64,000 bases of DNA from Sipunculus nudus (Eukaryota > Annelida > Sipuncula > Golfingiida > Sipunculidae). The translations under genes and the position numbers were made by a program. Shown here in pieces: positions 11,601 to 22,418 of the stretch (position 1 is the first letter of the stretch; each line of letters opens with the position of its first letter). Below the pieces are notes generated by a model. It was given only the letters and a program-made list of their open reading frames with translations. It was not told the origin of the DNA and ran no database searches. The DNA is taken from positions 39,142,164-39,206,163 of the forward strand of contig CM049315.1 in the NCBI GenBank assembly GCA_026874595.1, given 5' to 3'.

Positions 11601-14600
11601 ATATAGATCACCATGACTTAATTACAGGTTTCCATGGAGATTTCTCAAGACTTCCTGTATATCACATTGGACCATTCTAGGTCTAGCAGATACAATTTGT
11701 GCCCATCTGAAATTCAGGATGCTCAAAATGATATTTTGGCCCATAACCTAATTTCAGATTTTGACATAGTTTTATCTAGCACTTGCCTGAATGTTATATT
11801 AGAAGATTTTAGACCTAGCGCTAACAATGTGTGCCCCATCTTACTGACTGGGTACTCAAAATCGTGTTTTCAGGCTGTAGTTCGCAAAAATAGGACAGCA
11901 TGACCTAGTTTAATGTTCCCAAAGAGATTGGCCTAGTGCCTCCCTGGGTGTACAGTTGGAAGTCTCTTGGTCAAACGGTTACCATTTTTGCCCTGTTAAC
12001 GGACGGACTGCTTCATCTGAAAGTCTAATAAATAAATAAAAGTGCGAACAAATTAGAAGAAAATACAGGTGGTGCAACCAGTCTTAAAGACATGATGAAA
12101 CACGTCATGATCAATATGCATTGAAAGAATAAAGTCAATAAATGCTTTAGTTATTTAAATACTGAAGCTTTGGTTTAAAAATTCTTAATTATTCTGGGGG
12201 GGGGGGGGTAATTTCGACCCAATAGCTCGTAGAATATATGTTACAATGACCTAATTTCAGGTTTACAAAGAGATTTTTGTGGACCTCATTGGATTTAAGT
12301 TAGAAGTTTCCAGGTCCTGCAGTACGATTTGTGTCCTGACGGACTGACAGATAGACAGACGGTTGGACATACGGACGACGGACAAACATTGCTTGCAAGA
12401 GCTCAGATAACTTTCAGTCAATATACATGGTTACTTACTTGTATCCTTTGTCATTGCAATTGTGACTGGAACAATGTATTGAAAGGTTGAGGTTGCTACA
12501 TGCTTATTTCCTTTGGACGCATGGTATTGCATCCCCATAAGAGATAAAAATATGACGGAACAATATACATTTGATACTTTCTTTGACCATTCTACATCAA
12601 TAGTCATAGGAAAATTAAAAACCCTGACCGTATGTGGTGGGGATTACGAAATGATTGTAAATGTAAAAAGTATAATGCATAGAATGCTTTATTGACTACC
12701 TCGGAGGTCTTGTCCACCATTCATATCGGTACTTTGATCCTTTGCTTTGGCTGAAAGAAAAAGGAACACTTGATTCGGATATTTACGTTTTGAGAAGTCT
12801 GATATAAACAAGCTATACATCACTCTGACAGTGCCACTCTAAATTTCTAGACGAAGCATATTTTTTAAATATGGTTTGATCGTAATATACGTCTGTATGT
12901 TGCTGAAGATACAAAGGCCGAGCCCAGTCACATCTAAATTATGATCATCTACGGCCGCAACCAGTCTCAGAAACTAGGCGATTGTTGTGAATGTCTGTGA
13001 TATTTGAACGAAAGAGCAGCAGCAGTCACATTTCTTATGATACTATCGTACGGAAATCGACATTCGATTTGTTGCTTTGTGTGACTTGTAGTGCAAATTG
13101 ATACGATTTGTGGTAAGACCAATGTAAAACTATTCATGACCTAAGATCGCAAAGACAACCACCTCACGACCGATCGCTGGTCCTATGACTACCCACTTTC
13201 AAACCAGTTACAGTTATTTTGTGCATGAAAATCTTCTCCCGAACGATTTTATCCAAGCCCGAGACAACTATGGACAACTTATTGCTCTTCGGAAGACATG
13301 TTTTCCTATTTACTTAATAATAGGTTTTAACCAGGCATATCCGATTATTAAACTATTCAAGCAGTGATTACTCACGGCAGTATGGGATGTTGCAGAAATC
13401 CCATCGAGTATTTGTATCTGTCGTGAAACACCATGGACCTGTCGGGTTCCTGCTCGGATTACGGCAGTAGTTTTCTGCTTCAGATACCGAAGACTCTGGC
13501 AAGTTATCGGCGGTTGTAATATCGTGTTTATGAGGGGAGGTTTGGTCCCACCTCTGACACTTTATACCAGATCTGGTGATTGACACTTTCCCAATATAAC
13601 CAATTCCATCTGTAGTAACTTTACAGCCTGTTGCGAATAAAATCAAATAAATTTATCAAATCAGTACCTTTCAAGTGAGGGTAAACACTTTGTATTCCGA
13701 TACATCAAGTTTTTAATCGATTAAAAGACTTTAATCAACATAAGTTTGCCCAGAAGCACAAATACAATCCTTTGATGAACTATCGAGATTTGATTATGTG
13801 GCATAAATTATAAACCTTATATAAAATTGCATGACCAAGTATTACATTATTCCGAACCTAATATGGTGATCTTGCATAAATCCTCATATTAAGTTGATAT
13901 TTAAAACTTAGTTCATAAATGCGTAGAGGATTATGATTTAATGGTTTTCAGGTATTTCCAGGTACACATGATTATCAAACGAAGAGGTCTGTGCACCTTA
14001 TTCGAATTGTAAAATATTTTTATGTGAAATTGCAAATTGTAATAATAACTATCCGCTGATTAGTCATATAATGGCAAAAGCAAGTTAATTTTAATCAAGG
14101 GTTAAGAAATATGGGTTCTTTTTTTCAAGTTACTTTTACGCTTACCGCAAGCGTTTATGCGACATTTTTCCCTCCTTTCCTGTCCGTTTAAAATGAAGCA
14201 CCAGGGCCCGGAAGCTGATCTGTCAGGGTTTCTACAGTAATTGTTAGCCTCAGAGAGCGACTGATCAGGGAAATTGTTAAGATCTGTAAAACTGTGTTGA
14301 TGAGGATACTGAGAGTCCCATCTCTGACAGGCTTTCCCAGAAACACTCAAATTCATTGTTCCACTGTAATCTGTACCAAGGCTGCTAGTCATGCATTCTG
14401 TGAGGTAAAATCACGCGGGGAAGAAATTATCGCATTTTGTTCTATTTCAGCAGGACTTATCATTATTTTGCAACATATAGTGAACAGATTACAAAAACAT
14501 TCATTTACCAAATGTTAAGAAAAATAAACAAAAAAATACTTTATCCCAAAGGTCAAATGATTAGCACTAGTAGCCAATGTCGAGTGGTGTATTCATGAGT

Positions 14601-17600
14601 GAAATGATTGAAAAATATAAACCCCATAAGAGGCCAATGACGATGGCCAATGTGTTTCAACACAGCTCAATTTCTTTACAATAGTATTTTGCTTGCCATT
14701 CCTATTGCCTTCAGCTGGTCAAATTAAGAACGTGTCCAGGTTATGTTTCCTGACTGACACGTATCGATGGTCGTAGAAATATAATTACTAATTCATATAT
14801 TAAGAAAATAAATACCTTTGATGTAGCCTTCGTATGTGTCAGTAATTATCTTCTTAAAATCTAGTAAAAATAATATTTTGAAATATCACCCCATGCCATA
14901 CACGTACACAAACCCAATTTAATGAAAGCACCAATGTGAGAATGAAAAACTCTTAAAGTATGAGGCAATTATATTACATATATGCTTTAATCACCAGTTA
15001 AATTGTTTTCATTGTGAAGAGTTCAAAAAGAAGGAAGGGCTTATCTTTAACCATTTCAGAACTTCATTATCTTTCTCTCATCGTACACATTTATTTTTGA
15101 AATACCAATTATGGTGATCAACTTATTAAGGCTTTAAAGAGGAATGTACTAACAACATGTGGGGATGTTGCATATCTCTTTCGGCACAGCGGGATCCGTT
15201 GTATAACACCATGGGCCGTTTTCGTCATGTGACGGATTTCGACACTGATTTCCGACTCGATGCAAATTCTTCTCAGGAAATAGTATATCCCTGGTGTACC
15301 CATGGGTGTGCGGAATATGAGAGGTCCACGACTGGCATTGTAAACCACTCCATGATGTGGATATATTCCCAAGATAACTTACACCAGTTCCATCACTGTA
15401 GCAAGCTGAAATTAAATTTCGCAAACCAAGTGTCTCAGGTGTATATTTGTTGGATATAGGTGGGTTACAATTGTACTAATGAAGGTGTTAAGTAATAAGA
15501 AACTCGTTTTGTACCAAAACATTCAAACCAGCTTGCCCCGGTTATGAAACTTCCTTATGATTGATAGACCAATTTATTTCAGTGTAAATAACAATATAGT
15601 TGACTGCAATTAATATAAAATGTATATTTCGTTTACCTTTTTCTTATAATTTTATCAGACAGATAAACGTAAAAGTACAATACATATTATAAATTGAATC
15701 TAACAATAAATTGCCAAATTATATAAAATGGGATCTTTATTCATGTATAAGTCTGCGTATCTGCTGAAACAAGCTAATTTGTTGAATTAATGTCCCCCGC
15801 ATTGGGAACCTCTTGTTTTTCATACTTGATAAAGGACGGACAGACAGAGTGACCGACAGACAGACTGACAGACTGACAGACAGACAGCAGCCAGACACTC
15901 CAAAACAAATTCCAACCAGTGTAAGCATGAGAGCAATCCCTGACCAAAATTTGAATGAAATCGGATAATATTTATGAAAGTTATAGCAGGGAAACGAAAA
16001 CCTGACAAACTGACAGACAGAGTGACAGACATATAAATAGATGCCAGATACTCCAAAACATAAGCCAGACGCTTCAATACAAATCCAAACCAAAGTAAGC
16101 ATGAGAGCAATCACTGAACAAAATTTGAATGACATCGGATAACATTTGAGAAACGAAAACCTGACAGACGGACAGACAAAAGCCAGACACTCCAAAACTA
16201 ATCCAAAACAAGTTATACATAAGAGCAATGTCTGACCAAAATTTGAATGAAATCTGATAATATTTAAGAAAATTATCGCACGGAAATGAAAATCTCTCGG
16301 ACTGACAAACAGAGTGACAGACAGATCGACAGAAGCCAGAAACTCCAAAACAAATCCCAACCGAAGTAAGCATGAGAGCAATCACTCACCAAAATTTGAA
16401 TGAAATAAGATAATATTTAGGAAAGTAATGGCACAGACACGAAAGCCAGACAGACGGAGAGACAGAGTGACAGACAGGAAGGCAGAAGCCAGACACTTCA
16501 AAACCAATCCCGACCAAGGTAAACATGAGAGCAATCACTGACCAAAATTTGAATGGAATCGGATAATATTTAGGAAAATTATCGCATGGAAATAAAAACC
16601 TGATAGACAGACAGACAAATTGACAGACAGAGTGACAGAAGACAGACACTCCCAACCCAATTCCAACCAAGGTATGCATGAGAGCAATCACTGACCCAAA
16701 TTTGAATGAAATCGGATAATATTTAGGAAAGTAATTGCACGGAAACGAAAACTTGACGGATGGACAGGCAAAGTGACAGACAGGCAGACAGAAGCCAGAC
16801 ACTCCAAAACCAATCCGAATCAAGGTATGCATGAGAGCTATCACTGACCCAAATTTGGATAAACGGATAATATTTAGGAAAGTTATCGCACGGAAACGAA
16901 ACCTGACGGACAGACATAGAGAGAGACAGACAGACGGACGGACATACAGACGGACAGACAAACGGACAAACCTAAATCAATGTCCCCGCATCCACGGAGG
17001 ACCGTGTGGTAGAAAAATAATGCGATATATGTGTTTGGGTTTAACAAAACTTACGACAGTAGGGTATCTCACAGTACTGCCATCTTACGAATGGATTCTC
17101 GGTGTAACACCAGGGTTTTGTCTCACCAGCAGGATTTATAAATCTACAGTAATTGTTAGCCTTGGCTATTGATCCATCTTTAAAATGAGAGTTTCGAATA
17201 GCAGGATTTGGAATATGAGGAGACGTGGCATTCCAGCGTTGACATTTGAAGCCCCCCTCTGTCACTGCCGTTGTCCCCATGTAATCCTCTCCTCTTTCTG
17301 TCTTCTTGCAATCTGATGCAATACATTGGCATTATGTTACGATCACCTTACTTAAAAATTACATGGTAACAAAGAAAAATAAAGCTTTTCCTTCTTGTTC
17401 AATATAATTCATATATTCATGCTGGTGGTAAGTTGATCGTCAATTTGTAGGAACCGTCAATATTACCCTTTAAGGACTTATGTAACGTTTAACTAACGAA
17501 TGAATTATGTATTAAAAAACTTATATAACAAAGCATAATTGCACCAATTTACCTGTTCCATTCATGACAGTTTGTGTATAATATAGTTTGAGCATTTTGT

Positions 17601-19225
17601 ATTAATTAAACGAAATTATCTTAACTTTATCGCAGTTAAGCTGATTTTTTTTTTCAATATAGCATGCGCTGTACATTTTAGTTTGCATGACAACAATATG
17701 TACACTGTTTTGAACCCCGTAACTTCTTTGATAAGTAAGGTTTATTTCTATCTGGGATTTCTGATAAAAAGTTATTTAAATTATAAAATTATATACCGAA
17801 AAAATACTCATTGGAGTTATAGTACTTGAATCATCCAGCAAAAAAGGCTTTATAGCGTTGCACAGTGGAGAAGCAACTATTTATGCCTTTGTTTGTTTAC
17901 AAGTGAACCAGTAGAATATGATTCAAGCATTATAACTCTTAATTTGGAGCATTAAACTTTCATGGTGTTACAACCTTTCTGAGCCATCCAACATGAGGAG
18001 CGTATTTCTGAAAGGTATGACTTGTATCTGAGGAGTGGAACAAGAGGCCTGTTAGACGAATATGAATAAAACAACCCTCTCCCTAGGTGATGAAAGGGAT
18101 ATATTTTTATATATTTTTGCGGCTGCGATTTTGATTTTATTATTTACAGTTACAAAAGTTGATGTAGTGCAATCGTTATAATTGCTGCCGTTCAGAGAAG
18201 AAAAATAAAATACGTCAAGACTTTAAAGGATATCACAGATGTTTGTAATTGTTGAAATTTGAACTCAGTGTGAAATCTTGTTTCAAATCAAAATATAAAC
18301 TTTAATGTATTATTTGAAAATATATTTTTTTTTCATATTACCACATAATGGTACTTCGCAGGTTTCATATTCTTTGTCTGGATTCACAGTATAACACCAC
18401 GGACCGTCTTGTTGGTTGGTGGGGTTCCTACAGAAGTTGGCTGCGTCCTCTATTGATTCATCTGGCAGGTCTTCTGGCGATGTGTCATGCCTGTGCGGAG
18501 TCTGACTGTCCCAGCGCTGACAGGTTTCGCCAGTAACTGTCTCAGAGAGTGTTCCGGCATATTCTTTGCCATTTCTACTATATCTACATCCCCCTAAAAT
18601 AAAATCCTTCAAGGAATTTACTACTGAAATGTCATTTCATCTGTAATGATAAAATAATGTGTAATTGCGGACTGTTTTGCATAAGCTTGATCGGTCTTTA
18701 ACTTATACTGGAAATTAAGGTTAAGTGCTTCTCTTCATACCAAACCGAAAGAGGATAAGGATTTAAATGTCACACACAATGGCCCTATTTCGTTTTCTCC
18801 CGTAAAGATTTTGGCACCTGGTGTCCAAGACCTCGCCCAACCGAATAAAAACAATTTCTGCATATATTCATCAAAAAGATGTGTGAGTGTGTACATACTA
18901 ACCTTTAGCTTGAATGTAACTTGTGGCCAGGAAGAAACATAACAGCGTTTCTGAAGTATGGAGATAATATATATAATTTGTATCACATCATGATTTCAAT
19001 TAAATTTATATCGGTGTTTCATTGATCAAATTCAACTGTGATGTAGTAATGTGTTTCCATTTTTTCTTACACAATAGATATTGGCAATGCACAATTTCTT
19101 TGTCTCTCTGACTTTTGAATAATTTTTTTTTGTTTTTAGCATTGCTTTCCCATAAATAAAACTTAAATTAACGCATAAACGCATAGATAATATGAATATA
19201 CCAATCTACCTGTTCTTATCCGCAT
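6525..19225 (-). CDS. gene C: five-kringle, Ser/Thr-stalk, single-pass membrane protein
   Basis: This is a multi-exon gene read right to left. Proposed exons: 19210-19225 (ATG, MRIRT), 18903-18950 (rest of signal peptide, ending YIQAK), kringles 18342-18593, 17055-17312, 15154-15405, 14146-14397 and 13376-13627, linkers 12700-12750 and 12439-12465, Ser/Thr exon 9529-11043, linkers 8005-8077, 7434-7481 and 7099-7146, transmembrane exon 6525-6711, and perhaps 5810-5930. All joins are phase 1 except into 8005-8077, which carries one extra A, and out of the membrane exon (phase 2). The product would be a cell-surface protein with kringles outside and a short basic tail inside. Kringles generally bind proteins or glycans; the ligand is unknown. 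The paralogues are genes A and B. Splice calls are by eye. Confidence 0.85.
7099..7146 (-). CDS. gene C juxtamembrane linker exon, copy 1
   Basis: 48 nt, phase 1-1, acceptor tctgttacag, weak donor gtgctt. It encodes [15 protein letters not shown]. It sits in one half of a tandem duplication of about 335 bp and is nearly identical to 7434-7481. Confidence 0.6.
7434..7481 (-). CDS. gene C juxtamembrane linker exon, copy 2
   Basis: 48 nt, phase 1-1, acceptor ttgttatag, donor gtgctt. It encodes [15 protein letters not shown]. Both copies keep frame and splice sites, so they could be used together or alternatively. Confidence 0.55.
8005..8077 (-). CDS. gene C linker exon with a possible 1-nt insertion
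   Basis: Acceptor ctgatcag, donor gtaagg. It encodes [13 protein letters not shown] followed by [11 protein letters not shown] with an N-glycosylation sequon (NIT). The exon is 73 nt and starts with five As. All neighbours are phase 1, which would need four As; as written, the phase-1 frame stops at once. It is either an assembly or homopolymer error, a lesion, or joined through an unseen exon. Confidence 0.5.
8078..9528. other. gene C intron
   Basis: Apart from the two (AT)n runs it is AT-rich and shows no supported exon. A short acceptor-donor pair at about 9446-9476 gives incompatible phases. Confidence 0.5.
8387..8607. repeat. two (AT)n microsatellites
   Basis: AT runs at 8387-8455 and 8571-8607 in an intron of gene C, with a unique spacer between them. 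Confidence 0.95.
9529..11043 (-). CDS. gene C Ser/Thr-rich stalk exon with 18-residue repeats
   Basis: One exon of 1515 nt (505 codons), acceptor ttcttcttcag, donor gtaata, phase 1-1. The product is Ser/Thr/Lys-rich and fits a heavily O-glycosylated, extended stalk between the kringles and the membrane. From about 10477 to 9880 it contains ten or eleven degenerate tandem repeats of 18 residues (54 nt), consensus near [17 protein letters not shown]. The apparent start at 10897 is not a real start: the frame continues upstream through [12 protein letters not shown] and LTLPRTKQ to the acceptor. Confidence 0.9.
11044..12438. other. gene C intron with molluscan-type dispersed repeat
   Basis: No exon is supported. 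11290-12010 and 12240-12400 share a degenerate motif set (acctaatttcagg, agagattt, ggaagttttaggtcc-like) ending in cggacggac or gacagacagacgg runs. A poly-G run lies at about 12197. Confidence 0.45.
12439..12465 (-). CDS. gene C 27-nt linker micro-exon
   Basis: Acceptor cattgttccag, donor gtaagt, phase 1-1. It encodes TIAMTKDT. It is supported only by splice sites and matching phase. Confidence 0.5.
12700..12750 (-). CDS. gene C 51-nt linker micro-exon
   Basis: Acceptor tttctttcag, donor gtagtc, phase 1-1. It encodes [16 protein letters not shown], hydrophilic like the stalk exons of gene B. Confidence 0.6.
13376..13627 (-). CDS. gene C kringle 5 (membrane-proximal)
   Basis: 252 nt, acceptor cgcaacag, donor gtgagt, phase 1-1. 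It is a complete kringle with six cysteines (GCKVT, IKCQRW, NYCRNP, GPWCFT, DFCNIP, PYC). The DxD anionic lysine-site pair is replaced (S and N in [11 protein letters not shown]). It closely resembles the gene A kringle at 63451-63702, for example through the shared run [13 protein letters not shown]. Confidence 0.95.
14146..14397 (-). CDS. gene C kringle 4
   Basis: 252 nt, acceptor acctcacag, donor gtaagc, phase 1-1. Six cysteines: ECMTS, KACQRW, NYCRNP, GPWCF, EKCRIN, NAC. The first lysine-site Asp is kept (RNPD) but the second is Ser (RNPDRS). Confidence 0.95.
15154..15405 (-). CDS. gene C kringle 3
   Basis: 252 nt, acceptor tttaatttcag, donor gttagt, phase 1-1. Six cysteines: ACYSD, LQCQSW, NQCRNP, GPWCYT, EICNIP, PTC. 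It is the most divergent kringle of gene C, with KNLHRVGNQ where the others have LSEANNY-like sequence. Confidence 0.92.
15820..16980. repeat. minisatellite, about 153-bp unit, about 7 copies
   Basis: Copies of gcatgagagcaatcactgac occur near 15925, 16099, 16369, 16522, 16675 and 16829, with a variant near 16217. Each unit ends in cagacagac or gacggacagac runs. It fills the intron between kringles 2 and 3 of gene C. The minus-strand open frames through it are repeat by-products. Confidence 0.93.
17055..17312 (-). CDS. gene C kringle 2 (258 nt)
   Basis: Acceptor attgcatcag, donor gtaagt, phase 1-1. Six cysteines: DCKKT, FKCQRW, NYCRF, KPWCYT, QYCEIP, PYC. It is 86 codons rather than 84; one extra residue lies between the third and fourth cysteines ([14 protein letters not shown]), and the Pro-rich [10 protein letters not shown] replaces the usual PHxH segment. 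Confidence 0.93.
17313..18341. other. gene C intron
   Basis: AT-rich; no exon or recognisable repeat seen. Confidence 0.5.
18342..18593 (-). CDS. gene C kringle 1 (membrane-distal)
   Basis: 252 nt, acceptor tttattttag, donor gtaata, phase 1-1. Six cysteines: GCRYS, ETCQRW, NFCRNP, GPWCYT, ETCEVP, PLC. It matches the first kringle of gene B (50473-50724) closely: GG-C-[RK]-YS start, PHRHDT and DAANFCRNP. The first kringles are therefore orthologous in position. Confidence 0.95.
18903..18950 (-). CDS. gene C signal-peptide exon 2
   Basis: 48 nt, acceptor atacttcag, donor gttagt, phase 1-1. It encodes [15 protein letters not shown], a hydrophobic core with a plausible cleavage region, and joins in frame to kringle 1. 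Gene B has a counterpart at 52811-52852. Confidence 0.75.
19210..19225 (-). CDS. gene C start-codon exon
   Basis: ATG followed by CGGATAAGAACAG and donor gtagat; phase 1. Joined to 18950 it gives [16 protein letters not shown], a normal signal-peptide start. The exon is short, so it is supported mainly by frame and position. Confidence 0.5.
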
Positions 19226-19431
19226 ACTGTGGGTTAAGGCATAAACAGAATTTGCTTTCTGTAAAATAAAACAGAATATAGAGAAACAGGTATGATTGCA
19301 TACATTGATAAAGAGTTGGACGATCACTATAACACACTCCAGTGAATTTCCTGCCCAAACAAACTTTGAAAAGTTTAGTAATCAACTAAGAGTAAACACT
19401 ATTCTGCGTATCAAATCTGCAAACAATATAA

Positions 19432-20410
19432 TTAAAACAGATAAAAATGCATTGTTCTTCGATTTGTTTTTCCTAGACGTCTATATTGATAAAAGTATTC
19501 ACAGTTTCCTTGACTTATTAATACAGATCTGCTTAACTTCACGGTCGGCCTCTTCTTTTTCAAATAACGGTCAAGCTTAGCTATTTTAATGAGAAATCTG
19601 CTTTTAAAAAGTTGAGACAAATCCTAAGCCGGTCCTATAAAGTATAAACCTGTTTCAGAATCTAAAAGCTGTCGGTTTCAGCTTTTTGACATATTGTAGA
19701 GAAATTCCCGGGAGGCTATATTTTTTCTTTCTCCGTTATATATTGATCATTATTGGCTTAAATTCAGGAGTGTTCTCCTCACATTCTGGTTCTAGTTCAT
19801 AATATACAATAAAACAGAAAATAGAATTCCTCCATGTATGGTTCGTTCTTTTTTAAATGCAGCAAATTTATGTGCAGACTATATTGCCTCACTTCTTAGT
19901 CCCTAAAATATCAGGCATTTTACATCAAAGTAAATTTTGCAAAATCTGACAATATTTGTATTAGAATTAAGGAGTATTTTTTTATAAATTTTGAGACAAA
20001 TTTTAAGTTCCTCTTTGAGGTGATGGATAATAATGAATTTTGGTTGAAGAATGAATAAAAGATCAAATTCTACATAATGTAATAGTGTTTCTGACTTTTT
20101 TTTCTGCAGGCAAAGCATGCAGACAAACATGAACCTTAAGGATGGAGGATAAAGTTGAAAGTTTCTGAACAAGCCTGAAATTATGCAATGTAAGATGTAT
20201 TTATAATTCTTTACTCTGTCCTAACCTGAAACATATGTCGACATTTTCCAATGCATCGATTTTACTTTTCCATTTTATCCAGATATATGTATCCGCTTTA
20301 ATCCACTTTGCTGCATTTATGCGAAGTGGATCACTAACTATATACACCTTATTCATAATGGTTCTAATGCTAGCGTCTTCAGACGTAACAATACAAATGA
20401 TTAATGTCAT
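19432..20410 (-). CDS. candidate two-exon small secreted protein
   Basis: Exon 20226-20410 starts with ATG and a hydrophobic leader (MTLIICIVTSEDAS) and ends phase 2 at donor gttagg. Exon 19432-19597 has acceptor aaagcag, is phase 2, and runs to TAA. The product would be about 116 residues, basic (LKKKRPTVKLSR), with no recognised domain. Similar chance frames occur nearby (19903-20172), so this is weak. Confidence 0.2.
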
Positions 20411-22157
20411 TGTGGCAACTATAACAATACCTGTCAATTTCTTTATTCGGTTGAATAGATCGAATTATATATTTGAATAATCCTAAATAATCGTTTTAAT
20501 AAGGATCCAGATAGATCTTATATTTTTCAATAGTTTCAATTTTTCAAAGGCCTAGGTGCACAAATAGTTCCCTTTAACTAGTGTGGCATTAGTGACACCC
20601 AAATTTCCCCAAATCTTGGCAAAAACATTTGAAACAATAACTTGCGAAATACAAACTGGATAATAAGAAAGAAAATGCATGATTAGCTATTTAATTGTTC
20701 AGGTAACCATGTTTTGAATAGGGCATTGGGGGGATTGTCATTTATAAAATGGACATATCTGAACAAGATACCGGGGGCAGGTTATCAAAAATAGATTCCT
20801 GAAAGATTATGGAAAAGGAAAAAAATGCCTGTAAACATTTAATGCTAATATAGCTCCTGCTGTTGCAGGATTATTTTGTACTAGATTAAAAATTATATAC
20901 AAACATCTGAAATCTTAAATTTGTCAACAGGTTACGTTTTGATTTGCATGAAGAAGCAATTTTGAAAATAAGCCATTCAATTCCCACACATTTAATTTCC
21001 AATGGTCTTAGAATAAAATAAATACGATAAAAAGCTGAAATTTAAATAATTTATGACAAATTGGGGAATACGCGGAAAACACCATTTCAACTCACAGAGA
21101 GCCATCTGTAGGCTTAAATCACATGGTATAAAAATGAATTAATAGGTCTAAAAGATTTGATAATGATTGGATAAGTTTTCATTAAATAAATATGAAATAA
21201 AAAAATTGATCCGTAAAGCTCTTAGTTCTGTACAAACAGTCTCAAAACAGTTCCCTTCAATAAAGTATTAATTGAATTCAATTTCTAGCAGTAATACTTG
21301 TGTATGATGTCAAAACAAGTGTGTTGTTATGTTCTGATTTATCAAAAAAAGATCTGTGGAAACATCAGTCTGAGAATAAATCTAGTCAATAAAGTATTCA
21401 TTGAATTCGCTTGCTCGCAGTTATATTTGCATATGTTGTTAAGGTAAAGGGGATCTAATATACAGTCCTTTCGGAAGGAAAAGGGAAAGACCATTTACTT
21501 GCAGAAAGTCCTTAAACAGAAAGGCGTCAACCTGCAGGTTAAAACACATGCGAGTCATGTGATTAATATGCCTAAACATTTTGAATAATTGCTGAAGTGG
21601 TTCATGAGAAAAAGGTAAAAGAGTTTTCACACAATATGGGCACACGTAAATTCATAAAATTTCGCAATTAGCAAAATCCTAACTCCAGTGAAAACATCAG
21701 TCTGAAAATAGACCTATACGATAAAATAACTTAAACTCCCGTAATTCCAAGGAATATCCTTGCATATAATTTTAAGGCTAGCGTGTCCGTATTTACTAAC
21801 TGAATACTGATAAGTAAAAAATTAGCCCCACCTGCAGGTAATTATCACATGCCTGTCAGGTGCAGATTAATTTTGTAAAATTTGTAAAGACACCAGCTAG
21901 GGTTTTAGAAATATTTGGTAAAAGCATGGGACGGATGGACGGAAGAATGGACAGACAGACGGCAGGTCAATATGGACCGTTAACGTAGTGTTCCATCGAA
22001 TTCATAAACGTGCATGTTATTAATCATGTCTCTGACCAACTCTCTTCCTATAGTCATTATCTAAGGTTATCTGTTTTATAATAATTTTGTTAATTATTTT
22101 TCAGAACATATTATCCGGCTGTAACAATAACCATGAAATAAATAAAAAAAATATACT
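20411..22157. repeat. degenerate dispersed or tandem repeats, no gene seen
   Basis: Related blocks recur around 21250-21330, 21370-21440 and 21690-21780 (cagtctgaaaata-like, ttgaattc...gcagtaatacttg-like), followed at 21928-21965 by gacggatggacggaagaatg and cagacagac runs. This looks like an old repeat family with a GGAC tail. No coding exon is supported. Confidence 0.4.
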
Positions 22158-22171
22158 TTTATTCATTTATT
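22158..22171 (-). terminator. two AATAAA polyadenylation signals of the GH10 gene
   Basis: On the minus strand AATAAA occurs at 22166-22171 and 22158-22163, 32-45 nt after the stop codon. Confidence 0.6.
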
Positions 22172-22202
22172 AATAACTTATTAAAATGTAGTTCTGTTTT
22201 CT

Positions 22203-22418
22203 TCATACATTTACTTCAACTGTGAAAACAACAGCTCCGGAGGACATGGTAAAATTCAGAGTTTGCATAGTGATTCCTTCAACCTTAACATTTAGTTGAT
22301 AATCCCCATGGAAACCGCGCGTGTACAGCGCCTCCGCGTTATTGGTAGGCTGCAGGGTCACGTGGGTGCTCCAGGTATCCTTGACGAGTCGCCGATAGCG
22401 ATTTCCTGCTTCATTTAA
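22203..22418 (-). CDS. GH10 gene, last exon (C-terminal beta-rich tail)
   Basis: Acceptor actttgatag, phase 0, 72 codons including TGA. It begins LNEAGNRYRRL, the usual end of the GH10 barrel, then a hydrophobic alternating stretch (VKVEGITMQTL, GAVVFTVEV). Exon 4 of the plus-strand pseudogene matches it. Confidence 0.85.
   Translation of the reverse strand, partial: LNEAGNRYRRLVKDTWSTHVTLQPTNNAEALYTRGFHGDYQLNVKVEGITMQTLNFTMSSGAVVFTVEVNV

Noticed and set aside
15737-16961. Cys-rich minus-strand open frames
   Set aside because: They arise from translating the 153-bp minisatellite in an intron; the frame shifts between units.
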